Origin: Pseudoalteromonas prydzensis
Lineage (GTDB): Bacteria > Pseudomonadota > Gammaproteobacteria > Enterobacterales > Alteromonadaceae
Assembly (NCBI RefSeq): GCF_001661495.1
Contig: NZ_BDDT01000009.1
Span: 88,915-152,914 of the forward strand
Reading direction: 5' to 3'
Length of the DNA: 64,000 nt
How positions within the stretch are numbered: position 1 is the stretch's first letter; each line of letters starts with the position of its first letter. The notes beneath the pieces are model-generated. The model was not told the DNA's origin. It saw only the letters and a list, made by a program, of their open reading frames with translations, and made no database searches. Shown here one piece after another: positions 47,934-55,303 of this stretch. The translations under genes were made by a program, and so were the position numbers.

Positions 47934-48929
47934 ATGGTTACAATTAAACAAGTCGCTGTCCACGCAGGTGTTTCATTTAAAACTGTATCTCGAGTGGTCA
48001 ATAATGATCCAACAGTCAAAGATATTAACCGCGAGAAAGTGCTTAAAGCTATAAAAGAATTAGGTTATCGCCCTAATCGTGCGGCAAGTTTAACACGACG
48101 TAAAAACTCAAATATTTACGCAATTATTGCTGATGAACTGCTTAGCGTTCCTTATACTTTTGATATTATCCGTGGTGCCCAAGAAATTGCGTGGCAGAAA
48201 AATAAAGAACTATTGATCCTCAATGTTAACGAAACCCAAGCGAGTATAGACCGAGCTATCGAGAGTCTTTTAGAGTATCGCGTAGAGGGGGTTATATATT
48301 CAGCAATGTATCATCGCCAAGTTGCAATCGCTGATGAACTAAAAAAAATACCAACAATTTTAGCTAACTGTTTCCCTGCTTTGAATAACTTTCCCTGTGT
48401 AGTACCTGATGAACAACAAGCTGGTGAAGATATTACGGATGCGTTAATCCGTAAAGGCTATCGACGAATTGCTTTCTTAAACTTAAATGAGAATATAGTT
48501 GCAGCCAAAGGTCGTAAGCTAGGGGTTATAAATTCATTTAAAAAGCATGGCTTACCGCTCGATGATTTACACATTGAATCGGTGATTATTGGCCAAGCTG
48601 ATGGTAGTGAGGTTTCGACATCGAGAGAGTCTGCAGCGCGAGTGATAGACGAGTTTAAACCTGATGCGATTATATGTGGTCAAGATCCCATGGCGCTAGA
48701 AATTTACTTTGTTGTGCATGATAAAGGAATGATCGTTGGTAAGGATATTGGTATAGCTAGTTTTGATGATTGGGGCAGTATTCCTGAATTATTACAACCG
48801 AATTTAACGACTATGGCATTACCACATCATGCAATGGGACGTTGGGCAATGGAGTATCTTATAGAGCAGCGCACTGATATTGTTCATCACAGCCTACCAT
48901 TTAAACTTATTTCTCGTGATTCGTTTTAA
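47934..48929 (+). CDS. LacI family transcriptional regulator of the fructan locus
   Basis: 331 residues. The N-terminal LacI helix-turn-helix and hinge (VTIKQVAVHAGVSFKTVSRVVNNDPTVKDINREKVLKAIKELGYRPNRAA) precede a periplasmic-binding-like effector domain. It converges on the transporter operon and overlaps the permease 3' end by 23 bp. Its neighbours suggest a fructose, sucrose or fructo-oligosaccharide ligand, and the ACAACGTTGT boxes are the likely operators. Both points are inference from context. Confidence 0.88.
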   Translation: MVTIKQVAVHAGVSFKTVSRVVNNDPTVKDINREKVLKAIKELGYRPNRAASLTRRKNSNIYAIIADELLSVPYTFDIIRGAQEIAWQKNKELLILNVNETQASIDRAIESLLEYRVEGVIYSAMYHRQVAIADELKKIPTILANCFPALNNFPCVVPDEQQAGEDITDALIRKGYRRIAFLNLNENIVAAKGRKLGVINSFKKHGLPLDDLHIESVIIGQADGSEVSTSRESAARVIDEFKPDAIICGQDPMALEIYFVVHDKGMIVGKDIGIASFDDWGSIPELLQPNLTTMALPHHAMGRWAMEYLIEQRTDIVHHSLPFKLISRDSF

Positions 48930-50115
48930 TAACATCTGCCTTTAATGTAAAAAGCGATAATACGATAAACACACACACAATCAGTCCCAAGTATTGATAA
49001 GCTAACGCAAAGCCTAAATTATCGTACACAACACCGACAACAACAGCTAAAATTGATGCCATCAATTGCGTTGTAAATTGAAAGCCGATTATATAGATCA
49101 TGGCTGAATAACGAGCTTCAAAGTGCATGTTTATATATTTAAACAATGCAATTAGCATCAGCGGTAATTCAATTGCATGTAACAGCTTCAACAAACTAAT
49201 CGTTATTGAATCACTCACAATCCCTGAACAATATATCCTTAATGCCATCAATACCCCACTCAATAGCAAAGATTTTTTCACCCCCAAATAATTAACCCAC
49301 TTAACAGCTAAGTATAAGAAAATAGCTTCTAACAATACTTGTGCTGATGTTAAATAACCAAATAACTCCCTACCTTGCTCTGGTGTTTTAAAAAAGGAAG
49401 TGTAGTAAATAGCAAATTGCTGATCAAAAACGGCATAAATACAACTTACACCGATCACAAACACACTTAAGCGCCATAATCCTGCGATTTTAAAAAATGC
49501 TTTAAGTAGTTGTACGGGAGAAAAAGTTCGAGCAGGTGCTGATACAGGCTGACGTTTTGCTACTTTAACAAAAACCAATAGCCCCACTAAGGCAACCGCC
49601 GCAATACTTGATAACCAATAATTTAAATTTGCTGCGAAGTTAAAGGAAAGACCAGCAAAGTAACTTGCCATGGCCCAGCCAAGTGAGCCCCACATTCGTG
49701 CTTTGCCAAACTCAAAGTTCGTCGAGCGACTTTGTTTATCTATATAACTTTCAAGTGTTCCCACTCCAGCTAAAAATGCACATGAGAAAACAGCACCTCC
49801 TAAAATAGCAGCCAGATAAAAATGCGTGTGTAGTAAGGGGGCATATACATAACTAACAAATGGGCCAATTAACATTATAAAAAATGCAATGAAGTAAAGC
49901 AGTGTTTTTTGTAAACCAAGCTTATCTTGCAAAATGCCATAGCAAGGCATTACGAGTAAAGCCATGATGGAGTTGATACTAAAGATGACCCCAACTTTAG
50001 CACTATTGAGGCCTACCTCCTGACTAAGCCAAATTGGAAAAAATGAAAATGAAAAAGACCATGCCATAAAATAAATAAAGAATATGGCGCTTAATAGCCG
50101 ATAATTACTACTCAT
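48907..50115 (-). CDS. MFS permease, LacY/CscB (oligosaccharide:H+ symporter) type
   Basis: 402 residues with 12 helices. The opening (LLSAIFFIYFMAWSFSFSFFPIWLSQEVGL) and NFEFGKARMWGSLGWAMASY resemble CscB-like sucrose permeases and the related LacY group. As the last gene of the minus-strand fructan series it most likely imports sucrose or short fructo-oligosaccharides across the inner membrane. It is 58 bp behind the GH32 gene, and that gap contains a stable hairpin. Confidence 0.8.
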   Translation of the reverse strand: MSSNYRLLSAIFFIYFMAWSFSFSFFPIWLSQEVGLNSAKVGVIFSINSIMALLVMPCYGILQDKLGLQKTLLYFIAFFIMLIGPFVSYVYAPLLHTHFYLAAILGGAVFSCAFLAGVGTLESYIDKQSRSTNFEFGKARMWGSLGWAMASYFAGLSFNFAANLNYWLSSIAAVALVGLLVFVKVAKRQPVSAPARTFSPVQLLKAFFKIAGLWRLSVFVIGVSCIYAVFDQQFAIYYTSFFKTPEQGRELFGYLTSAQVLLEAIFLYLAVKWVNYLGVKKSLLLSGVLMALRIYCSGIVSDSITISLLKLLHAIELPLMLIALFKYINMHFEARYSAMIYIIGFQFTTQLMASILAVVVGVVYDNLGFALAYQYLGLIVCVFIVLSLFTLKADVIKTNHEK

Positions 50116-50137
50116 ATCGCATAGCCTTCTAAAAAGT

Positions 50138-50167
50138 AAACGACCCTATATTACTATAGAGTCGTTT
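50138..50167 (-). terminator. Intercistronic hairpin between GH32 and permease genes
   Basis: AAACGACCCTATA and TATAGAGTCGTTT form a 13-bp stem with one mismatch and a 4-nt loop. On the minus strand it is followed by TTTACTTTTTAG, so partial termination or mRNA processing between the two genes is plausible. Confidence 0.55.
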
Positions 50168-50173
50168 CAAAGG

Positions 50174-52186
50174 TTATTTTTCTATTGCTATATTGTTTAG
50201 TTTTACGTCACTAAGCGACAAAGGCTGTTCAGCACTGACTTGTATTTTATTATAAGGAGAGGTTGGAAAAACGATCGAGGTCATAGAGCTAACTCCCTTA
50301 TTAACAAATACTTCTACCGATGCTTTATCTACCCATATATCAACATCATAATACTCAAGGCCCTTTTGTAATGGCGCAGTTTGTAAAGACGCAAAACCAT
50401 CTTCAAAGTCTTTTAAACCCGACTGTCTTCGGTCAAGTATTAGTTGTCCTTGAGCTGGGTTTAGCTGCAGCTTAGTGTATTCACCCGTTGCAGAGCTAAG
50501 GATGATATCAGTAACTTGTTCAGTGTTTGCTACACTAAAGCTCACCTTAAATTGCCCAGCTTCAACAGTAAAAAGCTCATCTAACTGATAGCTATTCGCG
50601 CCAGTTAGGGTTGCCTTTTGTTGTGTGTTACTCAATAAACTATCTAACTCTTTAATAGGTTGAGATGCCAAACGCAGGCCTGCTGGCGTTTGCAATAACT
50701 TTAACTCTCTGGGGATCGTCATTGCGCTGCGCCATACCTCCGTAGGAACTTGGTTTGCGTATTGCCAGTTACTCATCCACCCCATAAATAAGTGTCTACC
50801 GTCTGGAACATCAGAGAAAGTTACACCAGCATAATTATCAGTGCCGTAATCTAACCATATTGAAGGTTCGTACTTTTCATTTGCTGCTTTATCAGAAAAT
50901 ACGATATCAGCAATTTTTATATGCCCCCAATCACCTCGTTCATTGTCTACTACTTTAATATAAGCTTGCTGGCCTTTTAATTGACTCACGTTCCAAGAAC
51001 GCTCCGTTAGTGTACCCGTATTATTACCACTTGCGGTTTTAACTATTTCTCCATTCACTAACAACTGTATTGCGGTACTATTGTGATGCTTTCCGCCTGC
51101 AATTTTAAAGTTAATAAAATCATGGTCGATGGCAAATGATTTTGAGGTTAAGGTGCCTGTCGCTTTATCCGAATCTTTAAAAGAGCTAGCAATCGTATTC
51201 GCTGGTTGATCATTAACTATATGAAATGCGTCACCAGATACTTGCCAATTTTTTAGGCCATTTTTGAAGTTGGAAAAGTCAAGCCCTTGGGGGAAAACAG
51301 CTGGTGTTGCTGTAAGCATTTTTTGATAATCGCTATCTAATACAAATTTTTCACCATCGAAATCGCCAACAAAGTATTGTGTACCTGAGCCGCCATTTGG
51401 CGCCCCAGGGTTGATACTCACTAATAAAACATATTTATATTCGTCGGTACCTTCAATACGCACACGAATAAGATCTGGACACTCCCATACACCTGCGTGA
51501 CTGCCCCAATCAGCGCCAAAGTTACTTTCAAACTGCCATGTTTTTAAATCTTTTGAGCTGTAAAAACCAATATGATCATCTTGAGCCAATACCATAACCC
51601 ATTGCTGAGTATCTTCATGCCAGCTTACTTTAGGGTCACGAAAGTCGCGGATCCCAGGATTTTTTAATACCGGATTATTAGCGTATTTTATCCAAGTACG
51701 GCCTTTATCGGTGCTATATGCTATGCCTTGTGTTTGAAAATCAATCGCCCCCTGTGCCGCCTTTTTATCATCGTGATAGGTAAATATAGCCACTAATGGT
51801 GGGTTTTCTTTACTGCCAAAGCCGCTGCTATTTTGCCAATCAACTACCGCACTGCCAGAGAAGATAGTACCGTGCTGATCAGGAAACAGCTTAATTTCTT
51901 GATGCTGCCAATTAACCATATCTTTACTAATTGCGTGCCCCCAATGCATTGGCCCCCACACAGATGAATCAGGGTTATGCTGGTAAAATAAATGATACTC
52001 ACCTTGGTAATAAACCATACCATTGGGATCATTCATCCAATGCTTTTCTGGGGTAAAATGAAAAGCAGGACGAAACGCCTCTTTGCTAGGTTTATCTACA
52101 CCCATAGGGGCTGTTTTTTCAGTTTGGTTTGTCATACTACATGCTGCCAAAAATGATGAAATTAAAACTAAATTAACGGTTCGCAT
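50174..52186 (-). CDS. GH32 fructosidase lipoprotein (levanase/inulinase/invertase type)
   Basis: 670 residues. A lipoprotein signal ends at C16 (FLAAC-SMTN), and Ser at +2 favours the outer membrane. The catalytic five-bladed propeller has the nucleophile D53 in WMNDPNG, R183-D-P and the acid/base E235 in ECPDL. Residues about 300-435 form an inserted beta-rich domain (NGLKNWQVSGDAF ... GDWGHIKIADIVF) that splits the propeller, followed by SIWLDYGTDNYAGVTF and the C-terminal beta sandwich. It hydrolyses beta-fructosides; levan, inulin or sucrose cannot be distinguished. It overlaps the upstream porter gene by 14 bp. Confidence 0.9.
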   Translation of the reverse strand: MRTVNLVLISSFLAACSMTNQTEKTAPMGVDKPSKEAFRPAFHFTPEKHWMNDPNGMVYYQGEYHLFYQHNPDSSVWGPMHWGHAISKDMVNWQHQEIKLFPDQHGTIFSGSAVVDWQNSSGFGSKENPPLVAIFTYHDDKKAAQGAIDFQTQGIAYSTDKGRTWIKYANNPVLKNPGIRDFRDPKVSWHEDTQQWVMVLAQDDHIGFYSSKDLKTWQFESNFGADWGSHAGVWECPDLIRVRIEGTDEYKYVLLVSINPGAPNGGSGTQYFVGDFDGEKFVLDSDYQKMLTATPAVFPQGLDFSNFKNGLKNWQVSGDAFHIVNDQPANTIASSFKDSDKATGTLTSKSFAIDHDFINFKIAGGKHHNSTAIQLLVNGEIVKTASGNNTGTLTERSWNVSQLKGQQAYIKVVDNERGDWGHIKIADIVFSDKAANEKYEPSIWLDYGTDNYAGVTFSDVPDGRHLFMGWMSNWQYANQVPTEVWRSAMTIPRELKLLQTPAGLRLASQPIKELDSLLSNTQQKATLTGANSYQLDELFTVEAGQFKVSFSVANTEQVTDIILSSATGEYTKLQLNPAQGQLILDRRQSGLKDFEDGFASLQTAPLQKGLEYYDVDIWVDKASVEVFVNKGVSSMTSIVFPTSPYNKIQVSAEQPLSLSDVKLNNIAIEK

Positions 52187-53510
52187 CTAATGTTCCTTGG
52201 TTATTATTGGTATCTAATGAAATTGCTTCTAAAGAGCGTCCTTTTGTTTCTGGCATAAACCACGCAACAAAAATCAATTGCCCTAACATCATTAAAGTAA
52301 AGAAAGTGAATACTTCAGTGGCACTAAAACGTTCTAAGAAAAATGGCATAAGTAAAGTGATTGCTGCGGCAAAAAACCAATGCGTACCGGAGCCCAGCGA
52401 TTGCCCTTTCGAACGCACTTTATTAGGAAATATTTCCGCAATGAAGACCCAAATAACGGTACCTTGCCCTATTGCATGAGCGGCAATAAACACAAATACA
52501 AAGGCTACAACCGTTAAGCCGCCAGATTCAGTACTAAACGCCCACGCAACTACCGAAAGAGAAATAACGTAGCCAATTGAGCCGATATACATCAGCGAAC
52601 GGCGACCAAATTTATCAATCAATGATAAACCAAGCATGGTAAAACATAAGTTCACCACGCCAATACCAGCGCCGGAAAGCAATGATTGATTTACATCCAA
52701 TCCCGCAAGTTCAAATACTCGAGGAGCATAATAAATAATAAAGTTAATCCCAGATAATTGATTAAATGCAGCAAATAAAAATGCAAATAACGCAGGCTTA
52801 CTGTAACTACCACCAAATAGCTTAGATTGACTGTTTTGTAACTTGTCCCGTTCAATGTCATTTAATACTTGGTCTGGGTTTTGTTCACCTAAAGTCACTA
52901 AGATTGAACGCGCTTTAGCTTTTTCGTTTTTCTTTTGCACTAACCAACGTGGACTTTCAGGTGCCTTAATGATCATTAATAAATAAGCTAAGGCCGGTAT
53001 TGCCTCCACACCTAACATTAAACGCCAATCAATTGCGGATGTTCCTGCGATTAAAAAATTAGAAACAAACGCAACTAAAATACCAAATACAATTTGAAAC
53101 TGATAAAGCGCGACCAAACGCCCTCGGTACTTTGCAGGCGCAATCTCAGAAATATAAGCAGGTACAACAATTGAAGAAATCCCGACTCCCACGCCACCAA
53201 TAAATCGTAACAAAGCGAAGCTATATGCTTCAGGTGCCATAGCTGAGCCAAGTGCCGAAATTAAAAACAGCACCCCAACTAAAACTAATGTGGGTTTTCT
53301 ACCCCACTTATCGCATGGGTAATTACCGGTTAAGGCACCCAGTAGTGTTCCCCATAAAGCTGAAGACATAATAAATAAGCCATGAAATAACGAGCTCGTA
53401 TTCCATAACGCTTGAATAGGTTTATCCGCACCGGATATAACCGCGGTATCAAAGCCGAATAAAAAACCAGCAACGGCAACGGTGACTGACCAATAAATAA
53501 TTTTTTTCAT
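52173..53510 (-). CDS. Sugar porter family MFS transporter of the fructan locus
   Basis: About 445 residues with 12 helices and the sugar porter motifs GFLFGFDTAVISGA, GKWGRKP-like DKWGRKPT, PESPRWLV, NQLSGINFIIYYAPRVFE and PETKGRSLE. ATG 53510 is favoured over GTG 53516 because AAGAG lies 5 nt upstream. It probably imports fructose or another monosaccharide released by the GH32 enzyme. It resembles porters found in Bacteroidota sugar loci more than the other porter in this window, which is an impression only. Confidence 0.88.
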   Translation of the reverse strand: MKKIIYWSVTVAVAGFLFGFDTAVISGADKPIQALWNTSSLFHGLFIMSSALWGTLLGALTGNYPCDKWGRKPTLVLVGVLFLISALGSAMAPEAYSFALLRFIGGVGVGISSIVVPAYISEIAPAKYRGRLVALYQFQIVFGILVAFVSNFLIAGTSAIDWRLMLGVEAIPALAYLLMIIKAPESPRWLVQKKNEKAKARSILVTLGEQNPDQVLNDIERDKLQNSQSKLFGGSYSKPALFAFLFAAFNQLSGINFIIYYAPRVFELAGLDVNQSLLSGAGIGVVNLCFTMLGLSLIDKFGRRSLMYIGSIGYVISLSVVAWAFSTESGGLTVVAFVFVFIAAHAIGQGTVIWVFIAEIFPNKVRSKGQSLGSGTHWFFAAAITLLMPFFLERFSATEVFTFFTLMMLGQLIFVAWFMPETKGRSLEAISLDTNNNQGTLDANR

Positions 53511-53538
53511 AATCACTCTTAAAACTTAACGATTAAAA

Positions 53539-53556
53539 GGTGGGCCGAAACCCACC
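53539..53556 (-). terminator. Intercistronic terminator-like hairpin between susD and porter genes
   Basis: On the minus strand GGTGGG, a TTTCGG loop and CCCACC are followed by TTTTAATCG. The stem lies 5 bp after the susD stop. It may reduce transcription of the downstream genes relative to susC and susD. Confidence 0.6.
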
Positions 53557-53560
53557 ACTA

Positions 53561-55270
53561 TTAATAACCTGGGTTTTGTGTGTACGACCCACCACTTAAA
53601 ATCATTTGCTGGTTTGGAATAGGCAAATATTCATGCTTTCCTTTAGTGAAAATAGCATCGACTAAATAAGGTTTACGTACGGCTTCAATAGCTAAGTAAC
53701 TATCAATTGTTTCTTTCGCTATTCCCCAGCGAACTAAGTCAAAAAAGCGATGTCCTTCAAGGCCTAATTCTAAACGTCGCTCAAAGCGCAGTGCCGCTCT
53801 TGCTTGCTCTTTAGAATCAAAACTCGTATGTAAGCCAATGTTATAAATACTCGCGTTATTTAATTTATCAGTGCTTTGTTTAGCACGCTCACGAATACGG
53901 TTAATGATTGGCAATGCTTCGTCATATCTGTCTAACTCAATTAATGCTTCTGCTTTCCAAAGAAGCACATCTGAGTATCGAATTAATGGCGTATTAAGTG
54001 AGAAGATAGGGAAAGGGCCATTTTCTCCACGGCAACTACAATCAGGATGCTCCAAGTCTTTCATCGCTGTAAAATTGCCATAAATACCAGGGGCACGTGC
54101 CCAGCTATCACCACCATGAATTAGCGTTTCATCATATTTAAACGGTTTGCCTTCCATAGCCACGGTATGATCTAAGCGAGGGTCAACTGAATCACTAGTC
54201 ATGTCATAATTAAAGTCGTTAAAAGAGCCAAATAACGGCAAGCCTTGTTGGTCTGTTTTAAACGCATTAACAAAATTGTCAGTTGGAACATGGAAACCAC
54301 AACAACCAAAACCACCAGCCATCGGCGCATTTAATGCACTAGGCCAGCTACCACGTCCATCTGGAGAGCCGTCATTTAAAGAGCGCTGAATAGCAAAAAC
54401 TGATTCTTTACCATTCTCACTTTCAAACAAAAAGTTATTCGCGTAATCATCAAATAAGCCATACACGCCGGCCTCTTCAATTTCATCAACGAGGGCCACT
54501 ACTTTTACAAGTTTATCTTTATTAATATTAATAACTTGATGTAACTCATTTTGCTCATACGCTTGGTAGAGCAATGTTTTAGCTAGATATGCCTTAGCTG
54601 ATAACGCTGAAGCGCGCCCAACATCCTCTTGAGTTTGTGGTAAATTGTCTGCGGCAAACTCAAAATCTGCTGCAATCTTATCCCATAACTCTTGATCGCT
54701 TAGCTCACGATTAGTAGCGCTAAGAATTTGATCTTGTGTCATTGTTTCATCAATCCATGGGATGTGCTTATGGTGTATTTTTAAATCAAAGTAGAAAATA
54801 CTACGAATAAACCGTAGTTCGGATTGTTTTGCAGCACTGTTTTCGATTGCATCTGGCGCATTTGCGATTACCGCTAATGCTGAGTTTGCTCTTGAAATAC
54901 CGGTGTAATTTCGTACCCACTTTTTGTTGTTCAAATCAATTAAATCTGGCGGGAAAGACTCCATATCAGGCACTATAGGCTGATATAAAGACAAGGCATG
55001 ATAAGCAAAAATATCACCAGGTCCATTACCACCTTTGTGGGCGTCTCCGGCGCGTAAGTTTCCTGTCGGCCATAAAAAGTTAGGCGCAGTATAATGATCG
55101 TTTCCAAGATATGAATAGGCAGCAATAATCAACGCATCTACATTTTCACTGTTAGAAACTTGCTCTTCAGTTAATACCCCAGAAGGTGCAACATCAAGAT
55201 CAGAGCCACCACACGATGCTAAAGAAAGCGCGAGTGTAGCAGCTGTAAATAGTGTTTTAATTTTTTTCAT
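53561..55270 (-). CDS. SusD/RagB family nutrient-binding outer membrane lipoprotein
   Basis: 569 residues. A lipoprotein signal ends at C20 (LASC-GGSDLDVAPSG). The SusD TPR-like helical scaffold and C-terminal RagB domain are visible (WVRNYTGISRANSALAVI, RFIRSIFYFDLKIHH, ALSAKAYLAKTLLYQA, RYSDVLLWKAEALIELDRYDEALPIINRIRERA, RRLELGLEGHRFFDLVRWG, YLPIPNQQMILSGGSYTQNPGY). SusD proteins cap the SusC barrel and capture glycans at the surface. The family is a hallmark of Bacteroidota and unusual in gammaproteobacteria. It is 33 bp behind susC. Confidence 0.93.
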   Translation of the reverse strand: MKKIKTLFTAATLALSLASCGGSDLDVAPSGVLTEEQVSNSENVDALIIAAYSYLGNDHYTAPNFLWPTGNLRAGDAHKGGNGPGDIFAYHALSLYQPIVPDMESFPPDLIDLNNKKWVRNYTGISRANSALAVIANAPDAIENSAAKQSELRFIRSIFYFDLKIHHKHIPWIDETMTQDQILSATNRELSDQELWDKIAADFEFAADNLPQTQEDVGRASALSAKAYLAKTLLYQAYEQNELHQVININKDKLVKVVALVDEIEEAGVYGLFDDYANNFLFESENGKESVFAIQRSLNDGSPDGRGSWPSALNAPMAGGFGCCGFHVPTDNFVNAFKTDQQGLPLFGSFNDFNYDMTSDSVDPRLDHTVAMEGKPFKYDETLIHGGDSWARAPGIYGNFTAMKDLEHPDCSCRGENGPFPIFSLNTPLIRYSDVLLWKAEALIELDRYDEALPIINRIRERAKQSTDKLNNASIYNIGLHTSFDSKEQARAALRFERRLELGLEGHRFFDLVRWGIAKETIDSYLAIEAVRKPYLVDAIFTKGKHEYLPIPNQQMILSGGSYTQNPGY

Positions 55271-55303
55271 AATATGTGCTCGTATCGTTGTCGTTTTAAT
55301 AAA

